DNA from: Aplectana chamaeleonis
Lineage: Eukaryota; Nematoda; Chromadorea; Rhabditida; Cosmocercidae
DNA length: 64,000 nucleotides
Assembly (NCBI GenBank): GCA_029168955.1
Contig: JAPDOI010000871.1
Coordinates: 198,021-262,020 of the forward strand
Reading direction: 5' to 3'
Below, piece after piece: positions 11,022-22,299 of the stretch; the stretch's first letter is position 1, and each line of letters begins with the position of its first letter. Under the pieces are notes generated by a model. The model was not told the origin of the DNA, made no database searches, and was given only the letters and a program-made list of their open reading frames with translations. The position numbers and the translations under genes were made by a program.

Positions 11022-12410
11022 AGACTGCGCGTCAAGACCCAAGCCCCTCTATTGATCCCATCTTTCGTTCTCGGCAAGGAAATCACTTTAAGGTAAGTTT
11101 AGTGTTTTAATTGGTTTTAATCATATTTCTTTTTGGTCCAATGCACAGTGAACCTCCCCTTAAAGGCAGTGTTCACGATTATTCTCGATTTTGATATTAA
11201 TTGCTAACTCGATTGTTTGGCAACCGGGTAGAACTGAAATAACGAAGAAATCGAGAAAGACGCTCGAGAATGGTATCAAATACTTTCGGTGCTATGTGGG
11301 AAGGGGCGGGGGTCTACTGTTGTATCGCACTTGGCCACGCTTATTTTCCCGTGCCACGATGACTCTCCTGATTTTGGCTGGGGAGGGAAACATCGGGTAG
11401 ATGCTCAAATTTAGTGCGGCACGGAAAAATGGGCGTGGCCAAGTGCACCGCGCCACAGTGGCCCTCTCCCCAGCCCACATAGCACCATACTTTCACCCCA
11501 CCTTTTTACTCTCACTGCAACTGTTCGTTGTGACAGTGAAATCTTTTGTGGATCCGTCTTTGCAATTTTCTGCTTTCTGTCGGTCCGTTCTCTCCTTTGG
11601 GCCCTAACTCATACTGTTTTGCTTGAAATATTTTTCTATTTTTGATGGGCCCCATTTTTTACCGGTGACAACCACCGCGAACATGTTCATCCAACCAGAC
11701 ATCTAGTCCAGGTCAGAGAATAATGTCACTGAAATAAGACGCTTTATAGCGTTTCACGCTGTTTCTCCGTGATTTCGGTAAGACTTGGTTGCCAAGGCGT
11801 TGTTTTGAAAGGAAAACTCGGGACTGAAAATCATCGTGAACACTGCCTTGAATGGATTCAGTATCTCGAGATAGAAATATCGGTGCAAAACTTTTTTCCG
11901 CAGGGCTACCGTAATCCTTTATTAAATAGTGCCGGCTGCATGGCTGCGAACTTTGTCACATATCTTACGGCGATCCTCTTAATTTCTGACCAGCTTTACG
12001 TTACTATTAGCCATTCAAATATTAGTAGTGGCTCTGTGATTTAGATGCATCCGTGGACATATTGTGCTCTTTCCTAGCTCTTGTTTCAACGTTTCTCTCT
12101 TAGTTCTTTCATGGTCTAATAATTTTTTTTGTGAAGTTTTCTAATCATCAATCAACAAAATCCTTATGGCGGCAAAATTTTTGCGCATATTCCCCTAAAA
12201 ACCTCTATTTTAGGGCGGACATCCGTCAGTACGTTCTGCAAAACGAAGAGCTTGTTCCTGCCCCGGTGGGTATACATTTACACTTTTTTCAATAAGTTTC
12301 AGCCTGAAAATGCTCTTCAATACCGATTTCAGAAGAAGACCGTTCTGGGAATCTCGGCCACCCCAAATTCAAGCGAGGGCACAGTGGGCCCCAGAAGCAC
12401 GGGTGTTTAG
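11022..12410 (+). CDS. Candidate host gene, 3' end (three exons), unknown protein
   Basis: Exon end at 11092 before GTAAGT, then exon 12214-12265 (acceptor CTATTTTAG, donor GTGGGT), then exon 12303-12410 (acceptor AAGTTTCAG, stop TAG). An alternative third-exon start at 12333 keeps the same frame. Phases agree across both introns: the AG at 11091-11092 joins the G at 12214, and 12265 closes a codon. Coding phrases are PLLIPSFVLGKEITL, DIRQYVLQNEELVPAP and KKTVLGISATPNS. AATAAA lies at 12666-12671. ATG at 11022 is only one possible start; the frame is open further upstream into the CATATG repeat. The first intron (1121 bp) holds an AGGCA MITE. I do not recognise the protein. Confidence 0.45.
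11164..11847. mobile_element. AGGCA-family MITE (GTGTTCACGAT subfamily), 684 bp
   Basis: TTAA at 11160-11163 precedes AGGCAGTGTTCACGAT; the right end is ATCGTGAACACTGCCT followed by TTGA. Inside, a second inverted pair runs from about 11285 to 11495 (GGTGCTATGTGGG against CCCACATAGCACC, also CTTGGCCACGC), so the body is a deep foldback. It lies in the intron of the candidate gene. Non-coding. Confidence 0.85.
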
Positions 12411-12788
12411 AAAACTGTTTTTATTTTGATGGCAGTTCTTCATTTTTTGTCTTTACATGTTCGTCTCTGCTTTATGTCTGATGATAGGATCTATTTTGAT
12501 CTTTTAGTTAGTATGTATTTGCTTTTTTCTGTTAATGTTATCTGAAGATAGGATCTATTTTGATCTCTTTGTTACTATGTGTTTTTTCTGTTGATGTTAT
12601 TCCAAAGCCGGGCCCAAGCCAGTGAATGAAGTGACAGTGCAATATTTTTGTGTTGATTATGAATTAATAAACATTACACAAGCTTTCTTGAGCGTTCTTT
12701 TTTGTCGCACGGCGCTAACTCTACGTGAGCAGAACGTTAGGGCTACAGATTTTTTGCTGAGAGCGTCCGCGACAATTGTTGGCGTGAG

Positions 12789-13050
12789 CCAGGGGCCAGA
12801 TGCATCAACGCTCAGGGTTGGGCAGGGACTGAGCTGTCGGCGCCTTTGTAGATCTTCGTAGATCCTTAAATCAGTCGTGCCCCTGCAGTGTCTTTCGCTT
12901 CCCCAGGCGCCTAACATCCTAGCTGGGGCGGCTGGGGAAGCCAAGGACATCGCAGGGGCACGATTGATTCTGTGATCTACAGAGATCTTCAAAGACGCCG
13001 GCTGCCCTGCCCATACCCCAACCCGGAGCGTTGATGCTTCCGACCCCTGG
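12789..13050. mobile_element. Foldback element, 262 bp, about 118-bp arms
   Basis: Left arm CCAGGGGCCAGATGCATCAA to about 12906; right arm is its inverse with mismatches, ending GACCCCTGG. Both arms contain AGCGTTGATG, TGGGCAGGG, GTAGATC and GCCCCTGC. No flanking duplication is evident. It lies just past the AATAAA of the candidate gene. Confidence 0.75.
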
Positions 13051-13065
13051 ATGCTAAGAATTCAT

Positions 13066-13480
13066 TGTTAACAATGCGGCAGCATATGCTGTCCTGAGCC
13101 TGAAGGCCAAGAATCCATGGCAGCAGCATATGCCGTCATGCGCCTGAAAGCCAAGAATCCATTGCAGCAGCATATGCTGCGAGAATCAGCAGCATATGCT
13201 GTCGTGAGCCTGATGGCCAAGAATTCATAGCCGCAGCATATGCTGCGCTCAAGGCAGCATATGCCGCAAAGGAGGAGATGAGTTTTGACGAAATATGCTG
13301 CTACATTGCTGCTAGCCACAAATCCATATCGGCAGCATATAGGGCACTCAGGGCCGGATATGCTGCGAGAACTCCGCCCCTTTTTTCAATACCACTCTCA
13401 TGACCCGGCCGGTGATCCTGTCTTGATGCGAGAGTGGTATTCAGCGAATCCCAGAGATGTATAGTTATTCTAAAACTCTT
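13066..13480 (-). repeat. CATATG-palindrome repeat, right copy, expanded
   Basis: An imperfect tandem unit of about 60 bp, GGCCAAGAATCCAT plus GCAGCAGCATATG, repeats three to four times between 13066 and 13265. The 14-bp palindrome GCAGCATATGCTGC or close variants occurs about eight times. It ends with an inverted pair AATACCACTCTC/GAGAGTGGTATT (13389-13440) and sequence matching 10720-10765 inverted. Confidence 0.7.
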
Positions 13481-13497
13481 CCGAAGATATCAGGGCA

Positions 13498-13970
13498 CAA
13501 TCCCCGCGCTAAGTTTTGTAAAAAAAGGCGAGCATTTGCAAACTTGCCAGAAAAGTGTCCGATGCTTATAACTTTTCTGAACGAAGACTTTTCCGGATAC
13601 TATGAGCGCTATCATATTCATAGCTAAAATTCCTACCTAATAATGTGCTTTGCGGACCGAAGTTCGCTGAAAGCGCTCTGTTCTTGAATGAAATTGTTTC
13701 TGCGGTCGTTTTTGGAAAAGGTCGCGCGCGGCAAAGTGCGGCGGAACTTTTAGTAGTTTTAGTAACTTTGTACAAGTAGAAGAGCGATCTCCTCTGAGAG
13801 AACTGCCCGCAATCGTACCGCAATCGTACCGCAATCGTGCCTCTGCGGCGCCGGCCGGCACCGCAGAGGCACTATTGCGGTACGACTGCGGTACGATTGC
13901 GGGCAGCCACGACCTTGCCGCAATAGCCCCGCAATCGTACCGCAATAGCGCCTTCGTCTCAGCTTTGACG
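13498..13970 (-). repeat. CCGCAATCGTACCGCAAT repeat family, copy 1
   Basis: Matches 18470-18945 in opposite orientation, including CCGCGCTAAGTTTTGTAAAA, CATCGGACACTT-like and GGACCGAAGTTC-like segments. It contains a near-perfect 104-bp palindrome at 13803-13906. The outer end CAATCCCCGCGCTAAG resembles the CAATACCCGC termini of other MITEs here. Confidence 0.7.
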
Positions 13971-14083
13971 CTCCTGCTGAGCCTATAATTTTGTTTCCAA
14001 GCCATTTCTGCTATCACTAAGTCATTATTGGCCACGTCTTCTTGATTCTTACACAATCTCTACTGAATAAAGTATCTTCCCGT

Positions 14084-14737
14084 GGCCCATAGATTTAATT
14101 CACTTTCAGTAGCAGTATCCGCACACTAGACGCCAAAGAATCGGCTGGCTAAACCACGAATACGTGCTGTGTAGTTACGTTGGCACTATAGTTCACGAGA
14201 AAGCGCAGCTACATGGTATTACATGCAGCTATTTGTTCCTACATATCTATTCTCCGACGAACTTGTGTCTATTTTGAAAGTCTATTTACTTTTGGTATGG
14301 AACGATTACACTCAATTTTTTGTCACAGTAGAATTAATAAAATTTGTATTGCTTCCATAGAGTATTTCAGGTTTATCCGAATGAGACTGCTTGCCCACGC
14401 GGCCGGTGGGCATGTTGACCGGCCGCCGCGAAGGTTTTTTTGTATTCGTGAATAGATTACCACGAATATCAGCCCAATTGGGAACAATATTCCAGTTAGC
14501 TGCCTCTTAGTCGTCGGTCAGCTCGTCTGAAAAATGCCTTCGTGAGGCCTAGTGCATACTTCCAGCAACGAGCGACGCGGTGGGTGTCGCCTCAAAGTGA
14601 GAAAATCTTTGGTAAGGGACCAGAGAGTGAATAGACTTGGCATCATCCTAGTGGAGTGAATATTCAAATTAATGAAGGCAACTTAGGGGAGTAGCTACCG
14701 AAGAAGAGTAAACCCTTCGCTTGCAACACCTAATTAT
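14084..14737. other. Intergenic; short GC-rich repeat
   Basis: No gene seen. The segment 14380-14450 (AATGAGACTGCTTGCCCACG through GGCCGCCGCGAAGG) recurs inverted at about 62233-62297. The rest shows nothing I recognise. Confidence 0.4.
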
Positions 14738-14739
14738 TA

Positions 14740-15970
14740 GGGTGAGTCATAAGTTCTTGGAATTTTTCAAAAGTTCATAATAATTCGCGCGCGAATAGAT
14801 CAAATGACACTCGTGCGCGGTTGTTTGCTAGGTAAATCAAACCTCGTTAATCAATACCTGCCAGCCCTCGAAACGCCATTCGTGGCTCAGTAAAATGTCG
14901 GAAAAAGAGCACGCTCGCGAACTGATTCTTCACTACTTCGAAAGAGGTTTCCCAGCTGCTCAAACTGTTAAGGAAATAAGGGCCAACGAAGGAAGGTATC
15001 GAATTGCTGCCAGTACTGTGTACAACTGGTATCAAAAGTTTCGCTCCGGCAGCTGCTCTCTGACGGACAAGCCGAGATGTGGAAGGCCACGAATTCACCA
15101 CCCCACGTTGGCGGCGAATGAGCTGGAGAAAAACCCGCACCTTCACAGCAGAGGTCTCGCCCAGCTTACAGGGAGTTAGCAGTCGACCGCAGTTCACCAG
15201 CTACACAATATGGGACTGAGACCGAAGAAGCCGTCCGGGATTCCTCACACTTTATCCGACACCGACAGGAATCGCAGGATGGTCATTTGTCCAGAACTAC
15301 TGAAACGGCACCACAAAGGAAGTTTTTCTGGTCGCATCATTACATGTTATGAAAAGTGGTGCTACTATAACAATCCTGACCTGTCTGTGCAGTGGGTTAA
15401 GCCCTCTGAGTCGCCAGATCCTGTGCAACGTCGGGATATCCACGGAAAAAAGTCTACTGACCGTTTTTTGGTCCAATGATGGAGTTGTGTTCTGGAAATT
15501 ACTTCCGCCAGGAAAGACTATAGATGCTGACTACGTCTGCCAGAAACTAGAGGAAATGGTCACCAACGCGGAGAAAAATGGACGAAAACGTGACCAGATC
15601 CTACTACTCTGGGACAACTGCCGCCTACACATAGCGAAAAAAACTCAAGAAAAACTGAAGGAGCTGCAGTTGGAAACTCTCCCTCATCCAGCCTACAGTA
15701 CAGATATTGCTCCATCGGACTACCATTTATTCAGAAGCCTCGAACACTGGTTGAGGGGAAAGCAGCTTAAGACCGAAAAGCACTTGAGGACCGAGTTGGA
15801 CGCTTTGTTTGCATCGAAGCAGCGCTCATTCTACGACTACGGTATTCGAAGTCTCGCTCGTCGTTGGCAGAAAGTTGTTCGTTGTAATGGCTCTTACTTT
15901 GAATAAATTTGTTACCTTGTGTTTAAGAAAAAAATAAAAATAAAAAATTCCAAGAACTTATGACTCACCC
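14740..15970 (+). mobile_element. mariner-type transposon, 1231 bp
   Basis: Termini GGGTGAGTCATAAGTTCTTG and the inverse are flanked by TA at 14738-14739 and 15971-15972. It encloses one degenerate transposase in the forward orientation. Length and TA duplication fit a full-length mariner. Confidence 0.95.
14895..15906 (+). pseudogene. Inactive mariner transposase (DD34D type)
   Basis: The N-terminal helix-turn-helix part runs from 14895 (ILHYFERGFPAAQTVKEI, VYNWYQKFRSG, CGRP). A TAG stops the frame at 15177-15179. The same frame resumes to about 15450, where a run of A's causes a one-base shift. The rest (VFWKLLPPGK, LLLWDNCRLHIAKKT, LPHPAYSTDIAPSDYHLF) runs to 15906. The second and third catalytic Asp are present with 34 residues between them. 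The first is replaced: TCYEKWCYYNN has Tyr where DEKW is expected. Three independent lesions make it dead. Confidence 0.9.
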
Positions 15971-16041
15971 TAATAATATACCGGATTTTCTTTTTTAGGG
16001 GTAAATGCACTTCTAATCCACAGGCCTCTATTTTAGATGTA

Positions 16042-16524
16042 CAATACCGCCGCTATCCAAGGGAAAAAATGGGCGAAATGGGCAAAGTGGGCAACTAAAC
16101 CGTCTTTCGACCACAAATCGCCTCAAAGTGCTCCGTTTTCAATTTCGAAAACGCTGAAATGTACAGCATGTCGTGATCTAGCCGATAGTGTGATAATATT
16201 TTGCGACATTTGAGAGCAACATTATTTTTCAAGGCGGAATACATTTTCATTTTGACCATGCTAGAGATCGGGTACGGTTGTTTTTGATCGAATGGGCTCA
16301 CTATCTTGTGATAACATTATCAAATTCATAACTAACTTCATATTAAGAAGGCGTTTTCATCAGTGAATTCCAAATTTGTCTCATATAGTTAGATAGATTG
16401 TGGCACGGTGAACATTTTGGTCCTTTCGAAATTAAAAACGGAGCACTTTGGTGCGTGTTGGGGTCGAAAGACGCTTTAGTTGCCCACTTTTCCCATTTTT
16501 TTCCCTTGGATAGCGGCGGTATTG
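16042..16524. mobile_element. Long-TIR MITE, 483 bp, CAATACCGCC ends
   Basis: TA flanks at 16040-16041 and 16525-16526. Arms of about 100 bp: CAATACCGCCGCTATCCAAG to CTCCGTTTTCAATTTCGAAA and the inverse (AACGGAGCACTTTG, GCCCACTTT, GGATAGCGGCGGTATTG). No ORF with family signal. Its target appears to be another repeat with CTTCTAAT words (15990-16040 and 16527-16570). Confidence 0.85.
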
Positions 16525-16570
16525 TACTTCAACTAGAGGTGTACTTCTAATAGGAGGTGTACTTCTACCA

Positions 16571-17775
16571 TTTCGACAAACAGACCCCAGATTCGTTTTC
16601 GGCACCCTAGAATACCCTTACATACAAGTTTTGAGCAAATCCGATTTCTTTTTCAAAACATCCCAAATACCTCCTGATATCCCCTTACCTTATCGTGAAA
16701 TTTTAGCAAAGCTCATAACTCAGTGGGGTCATCGTATCTGCGGGTGAGGAAAACCACCCTCACTGCCAGGTTTACGATGTCATTTAAACGGGGAATGGCT
16801 AAAATTTTACTGAAGTCTTAGATATGCTTTTAATTCGTATTGTTTTCTGAAATTTCGCGACTTTTTCTAGCGTCTGTTTTATACGACATACTCAATGAAT
16901 GAATGAATGAACTTTTTGGAACCAGCAGCTTGGGGCGTGGTACTGCAAAGTTTTACTATAGATGTACAAGAGATACTGGCATTACGTTTCGTTTCCGCAG
17001 ATCCGATCTACGCTTTGTAAACTTCGCTAGTAAGATGGTCATTCGTTTCTCAAAAACCAATTTAAAGGCAGTGCTCACGATGAGAAAATTGCCCGTTTTT
17101 CGCAGAAAAGTAAGCTTTGGGTCCTTCTGAAAATAGTGAGAATGTAAGTAACTCGAAAAACAGCCAGGAATCGTGTGAAAATCTCGTGAACCAGCCGACC
17201 CATTGGATCACCCCGCCCAAGCCATATGGCAGTTGTCCATAGTTTCTAGTACTAAAGGAACTGTTGCCGCATTTTTGAGTACTCTTTATTCCGGGAAATT
17301 GTAATATCCAAACATGAGCATTCAACTTCCTTATTTTTTCAAGAGTTTCAAGTACACAAAACAGAAAGCAAAGTCACTTACCTAGCAAGTTCAAAGCTCA
17401 AAACAATTTGCGACGTTTAGTCTGACGTTTTGTCTACAGGGCGCAAAACACACCAACAGGCGTAAATACATGGTTTTTTTTTAAAGAACTTTTTTATTCG
17501 GCTTTCAAAAGTTCTATAGGGACGTTTCCCAATTATCCTCTACATCGAGAACTTGCCTACTGAAAAACATAGAAAACTAGAATACGGCTTTCTATCGGGG
17601 ACACAGTCTCTAAAAAGTTTAGAAAAAAATCCGCTTATACCTGGAAACACACGCGAGAGAACTATGGGACATCGGCTTCACACAGAATGCGCATATTATA
17701 GAACACAGGTTTGTGAATTCAGGGAAGTGTGGTCGAATGTGCTCAAAAAACTCAAAAGTTCAAAACTCAAAAAGC
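16571..17775. other. Intergenic; single AGGCA-type end
   Basis: No gene seen. TTAA at 17062-17065 followed by AGGCAGTGCTCACGAT is a left end of the GTGTTCACGAT subfamily without a partner downstream, so a truncated copy. 16561-16640 contains a decayed copy of the CAGATTCGTGTTCAGCACCC-type module described at 47-50 kb. Confidence 0.4.
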
Positions 17776-17782
17776 TTCTTGA

Positions 17783-18214
17783 AGGCACAGTCCAACCTCA
17801 GGGGAAAAATTTGATATTATAGTCCGCTCACCGTGAATAGCAACCCTGCCAAGCGCGAGATCTCAATTCGCTCAAATAAGTGAGAAACTACAGGGAAAAT
17901 GTCGACCCCGCCCACGATACCCCCAAAACCCTAACCGCGCACACCATCCCGGAAAGGGAACCCAGAGTTCTGCTATTGTACGTTTTGCCTTTGAGCATTG
18001 CCATACAAACCGACATCTCCGTTCACGAAGATTTAAGTTCTCTATTTGGAGCAAAACGCCTAATTAAGTTTTTAGGGTATTAGGGGCGGAGCCGACCTTT
18101 TACCTGTAGTTTCTTTTTTATTTGATGGAATTGAGATGTCGCGCTTAGCAGGGTTGCTATTCACGATGGGCGGATTTTATTATCAAATTCTACCCCTGAG
18201 GTTGGACTGAGACT
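17783..18214. mobile_element. AGGCA-family MITE (GTCCAACCTC subfamily)
   Basis: TTGA at 17779-17782 precedes AGGCACAGTCCAACCTCAGG; the right end is CCTGAGGTTGGACTGAGACT followed by TTAA. Arms of about 130 bp include GTGAATAGCAACCCTGC and its inverse. Non-coding. Confidence 0.85.
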
Positions 18215-18469
18215 TTAAGCTCAAAAAATTATTCTAAACTTTCACGAGAAAAAATGATTCAAAACTTTGTCAACATAAACCCTTATAAGACTGAGGAGGA
18301 TTGATGTGTCAGTGTTTCCCTAATAGAGAGGTAATGATTTTTGAGAAAAGCAAGAGACACGCTTTCGTTCCAGCAGAACTGAAAGACGAAGACGAGTGAA
18401 TGAGAAGCGTGGCAAGCCGTGTTGAGTGAATCGATAAATGGCAAGGCTGCTTTCAGCAGCACTGTAATT

Positions 18470-18945
18470 TTGCCGCAGTAGCTCCGCAATAGTACCGCAA
18501 TCATTGCGGCACTATTGCGGTATTTGACACAAGTGCGAGCCCACTGCATCGTCATTGCGGTACGACTGCGGAACTATGGGGACTGCGGCACGATTGCGGT
18601 ACTACAGCGGCCAGTTCTCTCAGAGTCCATATTTTCTTCATGTATTAGATGCAGGTGAGATTGCTCTTCTACTACTTGTACAATTACATATGGAAGCTTC
18701 ACCGCATCTTGCCGCCCGCGACGGTTTTGAAAAACGACCACAAAAGCAATTTCACTCAAAAAGAAAGAGATTTTAGGGAACTTCGGTTTACAAAGAACCT
18801 TATTAGATAGAAATTTGAGCTGTGAATATCATAGTGCTTTCAGAAGCCGAAAAAGTTTTCGTTCAAAAATGTTACAAGCATCGGACGCTTTTTTGCCATG
18901 TTCGGCAGATGCTCCCCGTTTTTACAAAACTTAGCGCGGGTATTG
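18470..18945 (+). repeat. CCGCAATCGTACCGCAAT repeat family, copy 2
   Basis: Partner of 13498-13970. The first 130 bases are dense in ATTGCGGTAC/GTACCGCAAT words. The body includes CCAGTTCTCTCAGAGTCC and a segment ending TTAGCGCGGGTATTG before TA at 18946-18947. That end matches the CAATACCCGC termini of the MITE at 7175-7700. Confidence 0.7.
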
Positions 18946-19162
18946 TACATATGATCTGCTAGCCGACTCAAAAACTAATGTTCCTGATTTAACATTGGGT
19001 GTTAAACAAGTTGTATAAGTCAAAAGAAATACTTGCTCATATAGGGTGGGCAGACGTTTGAAAGCTTGGAACCTATGTACGACCCATCGCTATAAGTTAA
19101 TTGGAGGTAGATGTGATCTGATATGAGAGGTCAATGATGGCGTTCGGAAAAGAGCGCGACAC

Positions 19163-21245
19163 CAGGGCTGTGCGTAACTGAATTTCGCAATTTCGTAAAT
19201 AGTAAATCGTAATTTTCAAAATTCCTCGTAATTCGTAAATCGTAATTCGTAATTCGTAACTGGTAGTGAGTAATAATCCCACACATAGCCCGAACCACAC
19301 TCGATGTATGTAGGAACGTCTCGAAAGTTCACTGATGAAGTGTATAGATGAAAGTTTGAGGCTGAGGTTCAAAATGAAACTGTTTTAAGCAGTAGTTGAA
19401 TAAATTAAATGAATATCATTGAAATAGACCAACGAAATACTAATGAAGTAGACAAAACTGAAACTGTACGCGTATTCAAGTACCAAACCTGTGCCACTTC
19501 TGCCCAAGTTTCAAACATAGAGAAACACAAAAACATAAAGAATCATTGCCTCACTAAACACAGTTCAATCTAAGCCAAGTAGGTCAACACTGTGATGAGG
19601 AAAAAAATCGCGGTTCGATAGTTTTAGACACGATCGATCAAGGGAAGAATACTTGAACAAGGTGGCTATTTTAAAGGGGATATATGTACTTTTCCAAGAC
19701 CATTCTCTGAACCATTCGAGTCTGCTCTCTACATTTCTGAAGCTTTACTCCGAACGAATTTATTAGCGTTCCTTCCCATAAAAATAAGTTTGTTGCGGTG
19801 GAGATAGCGGTTCGCGATGTTTAGGTTGCTTAGGAATCTGAAATCCAAAAAGGTGAAGGTTTCCTCCAAATCTCTGATTCTAAAAATGACAAAATTCTTA
19901 CTCTTCTTTTTTCTTTGCAGTTTCTAATTTGCTTGAATCGCCAATTTCAAAAACATGTAATAACCCTTTTGAAAAGATGATAGACTGCACTCATAACTTT
20001 TCTTGAAACCTTCCTCATCAAATCGAGAAATTATCACTTTTTCTCTCGCAGCTAACTTGCCTCTGGGCATAGATATCTATCGAATCTTATTTCGGATATC
20101 CCCGTAAAACTCTTTGTCGAATAATGTTTTCAGATCAGAAATTTTTTTTTGATCCTTCAGACGATTTCAATTCAGAAAATAACAGTTTTCGCCCGTAACT
20201 TTCGAACCGCTGAACATTCGCGCTGAGGTTAAGAGCTCCAACCTTTATTTGCTCCATAAGCCAGTTAGGCTTTCAGAACCGAAGCCTATATTAATTTCTA
20301 TAACGGGATGGAGCCCTAGTCCGCAGTTGCAGAAGATGGCTTTTGCAGGCTACAGTTCGACGATAAACGTGCAGGGACGAAGACTAATCGTGCCAGGACC
20401 TCGTAGTCCCAGCATGCCCCTGTTTGCAACAAGTGTTGCAACAGCGGTTGCCTGCAATTCCGGACGGGAATTTCGCTCCGATATAGGCGTTAGCTCTCCC
20501 ATATGTCTGCGTCTCTCGTGTTCATGATGGCGGACGAGAGCATTCAATGGTATAAAGAACTGTTGAGCTCGGCTCCGCCGACCTGGCTCGCATGAGAAAC
20601 AAGTTAAGGTTGGAACCGTTCAATAGTTTCGAGTCGGTCAGTGTGAGAAGCAGAGCGGTCGGTCATACCTGAATCTCGTCATCAACTATTATATTACGCC
20701 ATGTCATGTTGTCTACGCTCGGCAGGGAATAATAAGATTTAACCAAAATAGCGATTATAAAGAATACTGTACTTATCTGGGCTAAATTCCGGTCTGCGAT
20801 TGCGTCTCGACCCGCTTTGCGGCCGCACGCGCTGAAGTCAGTCGAAAGCCGACTCAATAAGGTGTTTTTTATAGTTTTCTCCAATTTTTTATACTTTCCA
20901 CTTTCTGAAACCCACTTAGAATCAATAGATCGGCGGCTGCGGTGCTGGAAACTCTTCTGAATCGAATGCGCGCGGCCGCAAAGCGTGTTGAGACGCAATT
21001 GCGGACCGGAATTTGACCCAGAGAAGCACAGTAATCAAATATCAGGAATGTGAAAGAAGTGCTTGATTTATCTACGATCTGGATCGCAAACTTATATTGT
21101 TCTTTCAACCGCATTTTCACAATTTGTTACGATCTGTTACGACTCGTTACGATTTTTTTTAAATTTCGTAAATCGTAAATTGTAGAGAAATTGTCAAAAA
21201 CACCCGTAATTCGTAAATCGTAATTTGTAATTACGCAAAGCCCTG
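19163..21245. mobile_element. hAT-like non-autonomous element, 2083 bp
   Basis: CGCGACAC at 19155-19162 and CACGACAC at 21246-21253 form an 8-bp duplication with one mismatch. Ends CAGGGCTGTGCGTAA and TTACGCAAAGCCCTG. Subterminal zones are packed with CGTAATTCGTAAATCG-like words at 19190-19262 and 21125-21235. The interior (19270-20770) shows no transposase or other recognised gene; the 92-residue ORF at 20249-20527 has no family features. Confidence 0.75.
20776..21022. mobile_element. Foldback MITE, about 247 bp, nested in the hAT-like element
   Basis: Arms of about 55 bp: TCTGGGCTAAATTCCGGTCT then ATTGCGTCTC and GCTTTGCGGCCGC at left, with their inverse at 20963-21022. No clear flanking duplication. 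Non-coding. Confidence 0.75.
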
Positions 21246-21319
21246 CACGACACTATTCCAATACACCCCATGATCCATAAAGTTCACGTGAAATAGCTTT
21301 CTTCTTAGTGCTTCTTCTC

Positions 21320-21860
21320 TGAGAAAATATGCATCGCTATGGCATCACAGTAACCCACATGTGGCCTGACCGGCCACATGTGGGCTATTTCGATGCCATA
21401 TGTGAGTTATTTCAATGGTTCCCACCACGGTCTCCGTGTGCGGGACCACCCCTCCCCCTAGCCGTGGGGACCATCCCCTCGGCTGCCAAAAATTATTCTT
21501 CGGCTTCTAAGGGATCCTTCGAAGGTGACTTGAAGTCACCTTCCAGGATCGGCCCTAAATGCCGAGTGAGCATTCGGTGAGATGGAGCGCCTTTTATACC
21601 CATCGGTTTGTTTACTCTGAGCATGATACTGATACCAGCAGAAAACTCGATTCTCAACAAGTTCAGGATTGGAGTACCATAGCGATGCCACAGCGATGCC
21701 GTAGCGATTTTACTTCGCGCACCGCATGATTTGCTATGCCATAGTGATGCTATTCCCATGTAGAGCTGCGTTTCGATGTTATAGGTATGCTATATCGCGC
21801 AAAAGCTGCATTTCAGTACCATGGCTATGCAACAGCCATGCAAAAATTCTCAGAGTTGGC
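21320..21860 (-). repeat. TATA-core repeat, divergent copy, with ATAGCGATGCCA words
   Basis: On the minus strand, 21598 down to 21520 reads TATAAAAGGCGC, TGCTCACTCGGCATT, GGAAGGTGACTTCAAGTCAC. This matches the core in 34365-34460, 54717-54790 and 57800-57886. Flanks on both sides carry GCATCGCTATGG/ATAGCGATGCCA words. A perfect 13-bp-arm palindrome with CCCACATGTGGCC lies at about 21355-21386. Ends not defined. Confidence 0.55.
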
Positions 21861-22025
21861 GCTGTCTCTGAGTCTGTGCTGACATCGGTGCCCAAACACA
21901 CCGAGGAACACAACAGTTTTTTTTTTCAAACAAATCTCCAAAGAGAGAGAGAGCAGTGTCAGCCTTGAAAAGATTCCCGTCGGACAGAGATTTTCTCATT
22001 TATTGTTTTGCATATCAACAAATAG

Positions 22026-22292
22026 TCTCGTCGTCCAAGTAACACAACAGTTGCGTATCAGTTATCCTTGAAAGTGGAAGGAGAAACAAAAGTTTTCTCA
22101 ACAGCTGCAGAGAACTGCAAATTTACTCGTTTAGGTGAATCGCTTGCCAATGATACAAAAAAGATGTGGAGAAAATCTCGCAATCTTGCAACTCGTGCAC
22201 ATCAATCCACAGACCGAAAAAATGACACAAAAATTATTCTCAGAGGGAAGGAAAGTGTAGAGCAGGAAAATGTAAATAAACCTGTGGCGTGA
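22026..22292 (+). CDS. Hypothetical open frame, 88 codons
   Basis: Open from 22026 to a TGA at 22290-22292, lysine- and serine-rich, with SLKVEGETKVFSTAAENC near the front. No recognised domain, no ATG near the front of the open stretch, no homologous copy in the window. Could be an exon. Confidence 0.2.
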   Translation, partial: SRRPSNTTVAYQLSLKVEGETKVFSTAAENCKFTRLGESLANDTKKMWRKSRNLATRAHQSTDRKNDTKIILRGKESVEQENVNKPVA

Positions 22293-22299
22293 TGTAAGT

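Noticed and set aside
12789..13050. hAT element with CAGGGG ends
   Set aside because: Ends look similar but the 8-base flanks do not match; kept as a generic foldback.
20249..20527. 92-residue ORF inside the hAT-like element as its transposase
   Set aside because: No hAT BED, RNase H-fold or dimerisation motifs; far too short.
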